Of a stretch of 64,000 bases of DNA, positions 12,401 through 21,408 are shown piece by piece; position 1 is the first letter of the stretch, and every line of letters begins with the position of its first letter. A program made the position numbers and the translations under genes. The DNA is taken from the NCBI GenBank assembly GCA_903772945.1, contig CAICTM010000412.1, positions 1 to 64,000 on the forward strand. Reading direction: 5' to 3'. The notes under the pieces were generated by a model that was given only the letters and a program-made list of their open reading frames with translations, did not search any database and had not been told where the DNA came from. This stretch comes from Seminavis robusta (lineage: Eukaryota > Bacillariophyta > Bacillariophyceae > Naviculales > Naviculaceae).

Positions 12401-14649
12401 AAAGACTTGGTTACAAGGCAATCCTCTACATCCAGAGCTGCTTCAGAGGGAAGGCATTTCCAAAAGAATCCGACATTTCTCCGCCGGATCGTTTGCCGTC
12501 TCTTCGTTCTGAAGTTATTGGTCTTTTTCTCAGAGAAGAGTACACTCCGTCAGCGCTTGAACGAGACAAACAAGTGATTGGTAAACGAGCTTTGCAATAT
12601 CCATACACGCGAATTCTCCTAGATGTTGATGCGAGAGCATTGCTGGATTCAATTGCCATGGCACTGGATGCTCCTGATGAAATTCTGTCGTCGTCGGACT
12701 CAAGCATGGGTTCTATGGGTGCTTCCAAGGCCATTCAGAAGGTGGCCGCAATGTTGTCATGCATACTCCTTCCAGATTCCAAGAATGCTGGGCCTCCCCC
12801 GGCCAAGGCGGCCGTGAATGCTTACCTCGACTTTCTGGCCAGCTATCTCATGAAGGGCCTGATTTCAGTTGAGAAGTCAACCACGTTCAAAATCTTGAGC
12901 AGAATGGCTGAGCGTTTCTCGTTGGCCAAGGGAACGAATCGACTGAAAGACCAACGCAAGATCCTTGATTTGCTCACTGCTCTGCCTAGGAAGAGCTATG
13001 ACTCGGCAGAAGTCCTGCGACTTGTGGACAAGACTGGCATCAACAGAGCTGCTCTTCTATTGCACCAAGAAGAGGCCCTTTGGGAGGGCGGTCAAACTGA
13101 TCCCTCCAAGCGATCTTGTCATTTCAGCAAAGCCATCGACTGTTACCTGAGAGATGATGATGTTCTTTTCCGCAGAGAAGTTTTTGAGTACGTGAAAAAG
13201 GAATGTGCTGGCACTGCAGAGCCTCCATTTCGAGTTGCTTCAGACGGTTTTCCATCGAATAGCATCAGAGAGTCACTTTTCTCCAGAATACCTGATCTGG
13301 TGCAGCTGGATCCGTTGATGACAGCTGAACTTGTGGCCGAACTGTTTGTTGAGGAGTTGCAACGTGTGGTGGAGTTGATGGACAATTTTGAGAACAGGGA
13401 GGCACAGTTTACTTTCTTTCAAGCGATAATCGGAGGTGATCTTCATGACATCAACCCTGTTGCTGGTTCTGTTCTCAACGCCCACCTTGCCATGGAGCAT
13501 CACCACAAGTACCTCTCTCTGATGGCTCAACTGCATCCAGATCTTGTGTATGGATATTTGTCAACTCACGATAACTACCGTGCTGAGGAATGTTTGACGC
13601 TTTGTCAGGAACAAAAAATTGCCGATGCCAGTGCGTATCTCTTGGAGCGCATGGGTCATGTTGCAAGTGCATTGCAACTGATCTTGCAGACATTGGAGAG
13701 CCGCATGATGAGCTTAAAGCGGACGATCCGTGGAATGGGTCTTGATGAGCGACAATGGAACAAGCATTACTTGCGGGGCAGACGTAGCATGAACAAATCT
13801 GTATTGGCTACATTAGGTGGGAAACAAGAAAAGGAGGTGCAGGCAGTGAAGCGTCTACTTGTTGTGGCGCTTGACATGTGCGAACGCAATTCTCGGACAC
13901 AGTCATCTGCCAGCGACCATGGATCTCAACTGTGGTTCAACGTGCTGGACCGACTGATCAATGCCAAGGGCTTTCTGAGGCTTTCCAAGGAAAAGGAGGC
14001 TCATGCGTTGGTCATGTCAAGTGTTTTGGGTGAGCTTTTGAGGATGGCCATGCAGAGGATGGTTAGCAGTGTACCTTTAACTGACCTGGTGAGAAAGGTC
14101 ACTTCGGACCATTCTGGAAGCCGTCTTGGTGAACTTCGAGAAATGATGGAGAGTCTGTTGAGTACCTATGGATTTGAGTTGAAGGTCTTTAGCAGTGCTG
14201 TGAAGGTATACCACTTTGATGTCAAGAGCATGCACAGTGACCAACGGAGTCTGAAACTTGAGGGCACTGGTGTATCCAAGACAATGGAGGTGCCTTCTGA
14301 AGCTGCTGAGGATGGAGAACCAGAGAATGTGACAGCTGCTGTTCTGGAGAAGACGAGCCAGAGTGGGTGTCCGGTACTGGTGAGTCGTGGAGGAGATTTA
14401 TCCTTTGCAGACAATGAAAACATGTTGGATTCTCGAAAAAAAGATGGAGGATTGGCTGATGCAATGTCTCGACTTCGGTCACGACGAGGAACAGGTACTT
14501 TGGGAAAGCGCAATCCCCGTGGCAGGGGGGCTGGTATTGGCTTTGCACCGGATGATGATCAGACCAGGGACCCGGAAGATGCACATGGGCCACTTGTAGG
14601 TCAGCTGGGAGAGGCAGAACATCGTGGAAGGCTCATGTCTTTCATGTAG
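9418..14649 (+). CDS. VPS8: VPS8, CORVET endosomal tethering subunit
   Basis: A single uninterrupted exon encodes about 1743 residues. The ATG at 9418 (MDLHSILNDSD) is the first in frame. VPS8 is the subunit that ties the CORVET tether to Rab5-type early endosomes. The N-terminus is acidic and Ser/Asp-rich (residues 1-150). A WD40-type beta-propeller follows from about residue 350 (ALAVNSKFIALGTQNG) to 770. The VPS8 family core lies near 810-910 (FCLVTRRLDLLFGQIFRRF, VLEPYVLNDKLSYI), followed by a long alpha-solenoid. Known VPS8 proteins end in a RING finger. Here the C-terminus is Arg/Gly-rich with no Cys/His cluster, so the RING appears absent. The family call is strong from the core motifs. 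Confidence 0.9.
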   Translation: MDLHSILNDSDSDDEQYLRGDPIEGLGQYSDGSGHVDLEQILRDDDDDEDDDIAGCEDMNSSKIIGRNPMKIDCASDDQDTASQHFSTGHSAEDWAVLQALLGEDHEETEVGDDDWMHASDGFASRKHNVDAILLSDNDDDSDNVSATHLGPMTSLSVGLPPEPPTNVSPTSHIGSTVGGQRTTDYRNGSDSSSAVNLPVAKKETPISLPSTRKQKNVSEPPAVSATIWSGPSSLSKPGASVREVETKVISDRALEHAQAYERKLLRSGHRDIVSPLMVKRRLKQKIIMSTRAHRKSNYQSGRVGTTSAEPRFGFSGVLENRTMNGVAKGFRQDNLRKKGIKMDVGLPTALAVNSKFIALGTQNGIVLVFDLFEVLKQVLNPAHSDDTWNSKQAGSITSIDLNMNDEVLVAGYTSGFIVLWDTIRGVVLRTVCDTHPSPITSVRFLSDLKMLSVDAGGLVNKLTFTKTMLWSTYSMETECLLDGTAGQILAMNVQPPVSTVNPQVLPESAAQLRKLVLVALSSERSSFAVAVEPTVNVLHRWAKPPADRMNTPPGNSVHELVSEQTFLPCLAWGWAFTSGGGNVVAPILARAWGCCVQLLLASLPSSDEEASQSVNGSPEAVQYPSFGLIGEFDIDDPVVALEWLNDRSLAYLTVTSEFCVVDTVTMTLIDRLDFSPLRMVYAEFSLSRSMSMEPGDHGAEPNATFCSTFQNSIRSSDHRLLVLCQDEVKLVSMVGAKKRIAALEEDGEWLEALAAALDHYESTVSSLEDRKRSAGGRKDLSKHPEFISATKNEADEWISRLLLRYLNLAVDNAPESPLDEHGLIALDGTHAIVDLAQSHFQMLAGVCVEFCLVTRRLDLLFGQIFRRFQAVGFTSVFLDVLEPYVLNDKLSYIAPEAMAYFVDHCKATNGIATVERCLLHMDVRIMDFHSILALLKNNQMYSALFYVMNQGLDDYVTPLEFLLDKIFDASDDYNTIPVVAAPRRSDGAPETEFERLGYKAILYIQSCFRGKAFPKESDISPPDRLPSLRSEVIGLFLREEYTPSALERDKQVIGKRALQYPYTRILLDVDARALLDSIAMALDAPDEILSSSDSSMGSMGASKAIQKVAAMLSCILLPDSKNAGPPPAKAAVNAYLDFLASYLMKGLISVEKSTTFKILSRMAERFSLAKGTNRLKDQRKILDLLTALPRKSYDSAEVLRLVDKTGINRAALLLHQEEALWEGGQTDPSKRSCHFSKAIDCYLRDDDVLFRREVFEYVKKECAGTAEPPFRVASDGFPSNSIRESLFSRIPDLVQLDPLMTAELVAELFVEELQRVVELMDNFENREAQFTFFQAIIGGDLHDINPVAGSVLNAHLAMEHHHKYLSLMAQLHPDLVYGYLSTHDNYRAEECLTLCQEQKIADASAYLLERMGHVASALQLILQTLESRMMSLKRTIRGMGLDERQWNKHYLRGRRSMNKSVLATLGGKQEKEVQAVKRLLVVALDMCERNSRTQSSASDHGSQLWFNVLDRLINAKGFLRLSKEKEAHALVMSSVLGELLRMAMQRMVSSVPLTDLVRKVTSDHSGSRLGELREMMESLLSTYGFELKVFSSAVKVYHFDVKSMHSDQRSLKLEGTGVSKTMEVPSEAAEDGEPENVTAAVLEKTSQSGCPVLVSRGGDLSFADNENMLDSRKKDGGLADAMSRLRSRRGTGTLGKRNPRGRGAGIGFAPDDDQTRDPEDAHGPLVGQLGEAEHRGRLMSFM

Positions 14650-15052
14650 AGTTTGCCTTACAGGGCAGCTAATTGACATGATGTAGCTTGTGATTGGTTG
14701 CTCTCATCTACTATGATAATGCTCAAGCTATTAGAGGATATCAAGTACAGTACCCTAGGCCTCCTACTTTTTGCATACCAGTACTGAACTAGCTCGCTAG
14801 CAATGGTGTCTGTCTTCCAGAGGATGACTGTCGACGATGGGCTTGTCTTAGCCCAGCTTTTCTAAGCCACGCTAAGCTTGTCTAAGCTAAGCTAGTCCAC
14901 AGATACAATTACTGCAAAAATTGAGTACTTTTTGTCCCTGTAGCTTAGCTTAGCTAGAGATAAACATAGCTTGGCTTAGACAAGACAAGCGTAGATTAGT
15001 AGATTGGCATATGCAAGCTTCTAAAGATACCAGGAGATATCTAGATGTACTC
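14650..15052. other. Intergenic region after VPS8 with palindrome
   Basis: No gene seen. It contains short GCTAGC and AAGCTTA-type palindromic words and the longer imperfect palindrome at 14841-14990. Confidence 0.5.
14841..14990. repeat. Imperfect 150-base palindrome (MITE- or foldback-like)
   Basis: The ends are inverted copies of GCTTGTCTTA with mismatches further in. Inside, both arms are built from repeated TAAGCTTAGCT-like words, leaving a short A/T-rich centre. It could be a small foldback transposon or a local hairpin. No clear target-site duplication was identified. Confidence 0.5.
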
Positions 15053-15173
15053 CTTGGTGAGCAAAATTTCAGATACTCACATTGGTGAATTGGAGAACTC
15101 CAAGCGTTCCAAGGTCGGCAAGACAATCGTGCGCAGCATCCTCGTTCACGATGAGGGAGATGTACTCCATTGG
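15053..15173 (-). pseudogene. Inverted partial copy of V-ATPase subunit a exon 1 and its splice donor
   Basis: The minus strand of 15173-15053 matches the plus strand of 15798-15919 almost base for base. It covers most of exon 1 of the V-ATPase subunit a gene, its GTGAGTATC donor and the first bases of intron 1, with only a few substitutions and a two-base difference in a T run. It lacks the true start region and cannot encode the protein. Because it lies about 620 bases upstream in opposite orientation, the two copies form a long inverted repeat. Confidence 0.9.
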
Positions 15174-15773
15174 CCATGTTTCTTGGTTGTCGAGGGAGAA
15201 TTATAGGGCGAATGAGAGTTTTTTGACCCACTGGTAGCCCTGCGATGGCTACAAAGTCTCTATACCTGCGGGCTGTGCATTCACTTGCACCAGAGTTCCC
15301 ACCCTAGTAATTCCCTGTCACCCTTGGCAGCTAGTAGAGATAGCTACCGGTAGCGATGATAGTTAGATAGCAGTCTGTAGAAGTAGACTACCGGTACCGG
15401 TATCTACCCTCCAACCATAGCCACTGGTACAATAGTAGCGGTGGTACCGGTGTTTTAAAATAGCGCTTCATTGGTTTTCTGTCCTTCGCTGACGAGGTTT
15501 GCGTGGATGTTTCATTGATCGCCCGACGTTTGACCGGCCTCCGCGACCAATGCTCGCTGGATCGGTAGTTTCTCAACGCTCGGCTCTCGCTCGGCGCAAG
15601 AACGACCCAAACAACAATTATTTATTTATTTATTTACATCAACAACAGCAACACCTTCAAAAAAAGACCTGTCGCCCTTTTCAAAAGAGTCGAGTCAAGG
15701 TCAAAAGTATTAGACTAGAGTCGCCCTTTTATTTCAAAAAGAGTCAAGCCGTCGATCGAAAAAACATTCGACA

Positions 15774-18700
15774 ATGGCGAAATGGTTTCGTAGTGAACCA
15801 ATGGAGTATATCTCCCTCATCGTGAACGAGGATGCTGCGCACGATTGTCTTGCCGACCTTGGAAAGCTTGGAGTTCTCCAATTCACAGATGTGAGTATCT
15901 GAAATTTTTTGCTCACCATGGGCAAGTCAAATCCATATCTCTTGTCTCTTCTATTGGCCGTCTCACATTCATCTCTTTGTGTTCTTGCAGTTGAATCCGG
16001 ATTTGACTCCTTTCCAGCGTCGCTACGTTTCCTATGTGAAGCGTTGTGATGAGTTGGAACGTAAGCTTCGCTTCTTCTCAAATGAAATCGAAAAGTTCGA
16101 GCTGGACATGCAGCCAGCTGGAAGTATTGACGCCTTTTTGAGAGTCTCTTCTGCTATGCCTGGCAATGGCGGAGCCAAGCAAAGTGGAGCTCAGCTTCTG
16201 GAGACTTTGGAGGTCGAGTTGGAGAGCTATGAATCTCAGTTACGTGAACTCAACTCTTACAGTGAAAAACTCACCACCGAATACAATGAGAAAGTTGAGC
16301 TCCAGGAGGTTTTGGAGAAGGCTCGTCGCTTCTTCATGACAGATGCTCCTCGCCTTGCTGTTTCGGAGCTTACTACCGGTGGAGGTCGCGAAACTGGTCC
16401 AGTAGGAAATCAATCCAATTTGCTGGATTCGGAAGGCGGTGCTCGCCCCAGCCTGGATATGCGTTTCTCTTCCATCACTGGAGTGGTTGCTGCGGAGGAG
16501 AAACATCGGTTTGAGAGAATGATCTTTCGTGCCACCAGAGGAAACTGCTATGTCAGGTTTGCACCCATCAAGCAGCCTATTACTGACCCCGAAACTGGTG
16601 TGCTTTTGGAGAAGTCCGTTTTCATTATCTTCTACAAGAGTGAAAGTATTGAAGCCAAGCTCAAGAAAATCTGCGATGCATTTGCCGCTCATCGCTATTC
16701 CCTTCCAGACATGGATGATGCTCCTTCGGTTGACCGAATGCTAACTGAAAATGCTCAGGAGCTTGTTGGTGAGTCGACTCTACGTGTACTACGTGTCGTC
16801 TCTACTGTGTCTACATTAATCAATTCGTCTGACTTTTAATATTCTCCCTTGTAAGACTCTCGCACTGTCCTTTTGAAGAACCAGGACACTCGCTACCGTC
16901 TTTGCCAGATGTTGGCAAAGCACACTGAACGTTGGACATGGATTGTCCTCCGCGAAAAGGCTGTCTATCACACTCTCAACATGTTCAAGGCCGATGTTTC
17001 CGGAATGCTTCGTGGTGAGGGCTGGGTAGTTGCTGAGTCTGTTGATTCAGTACGAGAAAGTGTGAACAAAGCCCATGCCAACATGGATATGGCAATGCCA
17101 AGTCTTGTTGACCACGTGCCTAAGCCCTGGCCGACACCTCCTACTCACTTTGTCACTAACAAGTTCACGTATGGCTATCAGGTAAGACCTGGAAACTGCT
17201 TGCAACGCTCATCACGATTCCATCATGCCGCTCACATGTTGCCTTTTCCTTTAACTCCCAGGAATTTGTCAACACCTACGGTATTCCTCGGTACCAAGAA
17301 GCCAACCCAGCTCTCTTTACTGCTGCCACCTTCCCATTCTTGTTCGGAGTCATGTACGGCGATGTTGGTCACGGTTCTTTCCTTCTCTGTGCTGGCCTTT
17401 ACTTGATCTGGAACGAAAAGGCCAATGACAATGCTCGTCTCGGTGAAATGCTCGAGGGACTCCACTCTGGGCGCTACATGATTGCCATGATGGGTTTCTT
17501 TGCTGTCTATGCTGGTTTGATCTACAACGATTGCTTCTCTCTTGGCCTGAATCTGTTTGGATCCCGTTGGGCCTTCAGTGGGCAAGAGTATGGCTTTGTG
17601 GAAGAGGGTGATGTGGCCACTCCCATTGCCGAATATGGTTCGGACGAGTCTGTCTACCCTTTTGGATTGGACCCCATCTGGCACGTCTCTGCGAATGAAC
17701 TGCTCTTCTTCAACTCTTTCAAGATGAAATTGAGTGTGATTTTTGGTATCATTCAGATGTTTTCCGGTACATGCTTGAAGGGAGCCAACGCCGTATTTTT
17801 TGGAAACACTCTTGACCTCTTGTACGAGTTCATTCCCATGGTCGTGTTTGCTGCGTCTCTCTTTGTGTACATGGTATTCCGTAAGTTGGAGTGGCGGCTT
17901 TCTGTATCGGAGCTGTTGTGTTGTGTACCGTGATGCTTATTTCCTTTTTTGCTTTGTGTTTCAGTCATTTTCTTCAAGTGGTCAGTTGACTGGAACTCCC
18001 GAATGCTTTCGGCGACTTGTCTTGACCCTGAAGGCGACAGTTGGGGAAGCTCCGCTTACAATGGAGAGTGGCAGGTTTGTGACGGTTCTGGTGACGGAAC
18101 TTGCACTCCTTGGGGACTTTCTTGCACTGGCGCCGAAGACACAGCTGACAAGTGCCCATTGGACTTCGGAGGCTCTGGTGATGGTTGTCAGCCACCCAAT
18201 CTCATCACGACTCTCATTAACATTGCGTTGCAGCCAGGAAGCGTCGATGAGCCCATGTATTCTGGACAAGCCGGAATTCAAAACGTCTGCCTTCTCCTGG
18301 CGTTTGGTTCCGTGCCTGTGCTTCTCTTGGTCAAGCCATACCTCCTTTCCCAACAGAGCCACACTCCCGTGACTCATGCCGCCGACGAAGAGGACCACGG
18401 AGACGGCGGCGATCACGATGGCGATCACGACGGTTTTGGAGAAATCGTGATTCACCAGGCCATTGAGACCATTGAGTTTGTCTTGGGAATGGTTTCCAAC
18501 ACTGCTTCGTACCTGCGTCTTTGGGCCCTTTCCCTTGCTCACTCGGAGCTTGCCACTGTGTTCTGGGAGAAGGCGATGCTGTCCACATTGAACATGAACT
18601 GGTTTGCCGCCTATATTGGTTTTGGTGTTTTTGCGGGTGTCACTTTGGGTGTCCTTCTCATGATGGACGTTCTTGAGTGTTTCCTCCATGCTCTTCGTCT

Positions 18701-18797
18701 TCATTGGGTCGAGTTCCAGAACAAGTTTTTCTGTGCCGACGGTATTCGCTTCTCTCCTTACTCCTTCAAACAGTTGATCAAGGATGCTTCCGGTTAG
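15774..18797 (+). CDS. ATP6V0A: V-type proton ATPase subunit a
   Basis: Five exons join in phase: 15774-15890, 15991-16768, 16856-17181, 17262-17880, 17965-18797, giving 890 residues. Subunit a of the membrane V0 sector forms the two half-channels through which protons reach the rotating c-ring of vacuoles and endosomes. The start MAKWFRSEPM is family-typical. The N-terminal half (1-400) is the cytosolic coiled-coil arm and the C-terminal half holds about eight membrane segments. The motif RLWALSLAHSEL near residue 798 carries the arginine that is essential for proton transport in the yeast homologue. A His/Asp/Gly-rich loop (about 750-775) precedes that segment. Length is normal (usually 800-900). 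A (TTTA)n tract sits in the leader at 15617-15636. Confidence 0.95.
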
Positions 18798-19983
18798 ATA
18801 AAGTCCTACTTAGCAATTACAGTCTTATTAAGCGAATTCTGTTTGGTTACAACTGTAGAAAGGTGTCTACCAAGGCCCGGGCGACTAACTAGTACAAAAG
18901 ACTACCAGTGGTGGGAACCAGTATGCATAGAGTCGAGTCAGTATATTGAGACAACTGCTTCTTTGCTTGTGATTGAGGGAGACAAGGGTGGCTACTACTG
19001 GTACCGGTACTAGTACCGGTATGTTTAAAGTAGCTTACAAATTGTGCGAACCGGTGGCTGTCCCTCAAGCTCGGTGGCAATACTGGAACTAGACTATTAT
19101 CTGCATGGAAGAGTATGCTGGCTGCTTGCCTCTCTATCTAGTGATTGAATCGAGATGTGGTTGTCCGAGTTGCAAAGGCCAACTGCATGTTTTGATCCAT
19201 TCCAGAACGAACCCTAATACCTGTAGCTGAGCTAGCAAAATGATACCATACTCGAGTGGGTGACTGTCCCTCAATCTCGGCGGCAATACTGCAACTATAT
19301 CTGCATGGAAAAGTATGCTGGCTGCTTGCCCCTATAGTAGTGAGTTGAATGTGGTCGTCCGAGTTGAAAAGGCCAACTGCATGGTTTGATCGCTACCAGC
19401 ATGCATGGAGTCGAGTCAGGATATCGAGACAACTCTCTGCTTCCCTCGCGGTTGCGGGAGACAAGCGTGACTGTGCGTTAGAGTTCCAAAAGTATTACAG
19501 GTAGTCAATAGCTTGTCAGGATGGCCTGTCTCCTTAGCTAGCTAGCATATTATTAACTATCGTACGCCACGGTAGAAGGGAGTTGATGAAGGTGTTGGCA
19601 AGAGAAGCATTCTCATTTCTTCCGTTCTCGTGGAAGTGCAATCCTGGTGGTTGGATGCTAACTCTTCAGCGGGGCGGCAGCTGATATTACACTGATAGTG
19701 CCAGATGCAGCAGCGGGGCTAGCACACTTCCCTTAGCGCGATCAGTACCGATAGTGGTACCGTTGCTGGTACGGGCGCTGCAGTTGCACCGTACTCTCGA
19801 ACAGAGAAATAACAAGGGTGGGGGGGGGGGCATCAAAGCAAGGGTTGCAGTGTACCGTTAAATGTAGGTACTGGTTCCTGCCAAAGCTCTTTGCGATTCT
19901 CTGTGATAATGGAGCAAAGATTACTAGCACTCGTTCATGGCGTAATTTCCCCCGACAGCTCGTGCAGACATGCACTCCACCGA
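18798..19983. repeat. Intergenic region with locally duplicated segments
   Basis: No gene seen in about 1.2 kb. Two segments occur twice in the same orientation. Unit B at about 19053-19205 recurs at 19257-19393 (shared words include GTATGCTGGCTGCTTGCC and AAGGCCAACTGCATG). Unit A at about 18908-18985 recurs at 19394-19470 (shared GGAGTCGAGTCAG-like words). The order A-B-B'-A' suggests stepwise local duplication. Many ACCGGTA words and a run of ten or so G bases (about 19821) are also present. Confidence 0.65.
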
Positions 19984-21081
19984 TCACACGAGGTGCAGTC
20001 TTCTTGCTCTAACTTCGAGAAGCGCTGATTGCATCTCTGGCCTTTCAACCAACAGCTCAATAGCCTGATCCAAATCAACTGCTTTTCGCAATCGTCCTTT
20101 TTCTGGCCAAGTGGACATCACCTCTTTTATGTAAAGAGGGAATAGTTTTGCACAGACGTGACTGTAGATTTTGGGTGCTTCCCTGGGCCCAGTACTGCCT
20201 GGCCCCGTGTCTTTGCTCTTATCCTTTCCTGCATCAACAGCGTCGTTTCGCTTGTCCAGAGAGAGCTCCGCAGATTTTTGTGTCTGGACACTTGCGTCTC
20301 CCTTATCACCATGATCTGACACTCGATTGACTTGTTCATCCTCACTCGCGGACGAGCTTTCCAACCGCCGCTTCTTTGATTTTCTAGTTTCATACTTAAT
20401 CTCTGCAAGCTTCGGTCCCAGTACACCCATAACTCCTGCTTCTTCGAATGTTTCACGAATAGCTGACTCCTCCAACTCCTCGTCCTTTTCCCATCCACCC
20501 TTGGGTAATATCCATTCCTTCTTTTTGCTGGCACTGACCAGCATGATTTTTCCTCCCTTGAGAATCGGAACACAGCCAGTAACGAGCCGTACAACTTCGG
20601 ATGAATCGGATTCAATAATCCATCTCTGGTTGGACCTTCCATGCCTTGAAATGGTCCTGTCAGCAACTGTGCTGTTGATGGCGGCCGATTTTTCCATGAG
20701 TTTTTTTAGAAGGACGGTCCTTTCAGCCTCGTTGGATGATTGTGGATTGCTGTTTGCTAACTCAGCGGCATCACTCCCATTCTTTGCAGAGCTAGTTGCC
20801 GAGGAGGAGTGTGGTAGCATGCCAAGCTTTGACTCCGTGAGAGAGAAGGACTTGGGAAAAGACTCGTTGCGAAGCTCTTCAGTTGGGGTGGATTGCTCTT
20901 TCATATCTTCATCCAGGCATACAGGAGACAGCTTGGTCCCTGTACTCGCTTCTCTCTCTTCTTCTTCGTGTCCCGGTAGGTTTGTAGGGTGTTTGCTGCC
21001 ATTCATCGTCGAAGCGCTTTCTACCGTACAACAAACACGAAGAGGAGGCATCGCAACAACACGAAACACTGCATCCGCCAT
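19984..21081 (-). CDS. Nudix hydrolase, diphosphoinositol-polyphosphate phosphohydrolase-like
   Basis: A single exon encodes about 365 residues from the ATG at 21081 (MADAVFRVVAM). The Nudix box (GGWEKDEELEESAIRETFEE, then AG) is complete, with the REXXEE metal-binding residues. It is preceded by VTGCVPILKGGKIMLVSASKKKEWILP, which resembles the DIPP/Aps1 subfamily that removes phosphate from inositol pyrophosphates and diadenosine polyphosphates. The first 150 residues are a Ser/Glu-rich extension of unknown role. A Lys/Arg/Ser-rich insert (about 240-310) splits the catalytic domain before the final YIKEVMSTWPEKGRLRKAV segment, which is also typical of the subfamily. It diverges from the MFS gene with about 330 bases between starts. 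Confidence 0.82.
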   Translation of the reverse strand: MADAVFRVVAMPPLRVCCTVESASTMNGSKHPTNLPGHEEEEREASTGTKLSPVCLDEDMKEQSTPTEELRNESFPKSFSLTESKLGMLPHSSSATSSAKNGSDAAELANSNPQSSNEAERTVLLKKLMEKSAAINSTVADRTISRHGRSNQRWIIESDSSEVVRLVTGCVPILKGGKIMLVSASKKKEWILPKGGWEKDEELEESAIRETFEEAGVMGVLGPKLAEIKYETRKSKKRRLESSSASEDEQVNRVSDHGDKGDASVQTQKSAELSLDKRNDAVDAGKDKSKDTGPGSTGPREAPKIYSHVCAKLFPLYIKEVMSTWPEKGRLRKAVDLDQAIELLVERPEMQSALLEVRARRLHLV

Positions 21082-21408
21082 GCATCCATTGGCCGTGCGA
21101 GAAAGCAGCGGCAATACTCCGCTGTTTTTTTTTGGTTCTTGTCACTCCACGAGTCTGACGTCAGTATAGTGAAAGATTCGATTCTAGACTCGCATTTGCT
21201 CCTTATAGGAGTGAAAAGGCAGCGATTTTTTTGGGGGGAGTTTGTCGGATTGCACTCAGAGCCAACGGAAAGAAATCGCCAGCAGAGGGATTGGAGCCTC
21301 ATGGTTTCGACGGTTGAACGATGTCGGGCGGGGATCGAGTCGAGTCGAGTCGAGTCCATGGGCAAAGGCACAAGGCAGTCTACTAGACCATTCCAATTCT
21401 GTGTCACC
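21082..21408. promoter_or_regulatory. Shared upstream region of the divergent Nudix and MFS genes
   Basis: The 327 bases between two opposed ATGs must hold both promoters. They include a TCGAG repeat (21335-21355). Some in-frame ATGs upstream of 21409 (21301, 21358) could extend the MFS protein but look like leader sequence. Confidence 0.45.

Noticed and set aside
17982-18704. Minus-strand ORF (240 codons) opposite V-ATPase subunit a
   Set aside because: It overlaps the conserved C-terminal exon, including the RLWALSLAHSEL motif on the other strand, so it is a shadow.
20327-21169. Plus-strand ORF (280 codons) opposite the Nudix gene
   Set aside because: It is the mirror of a Ser/Glu-rich coding exon with an intact Nudix box. 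It has no domain of its own.
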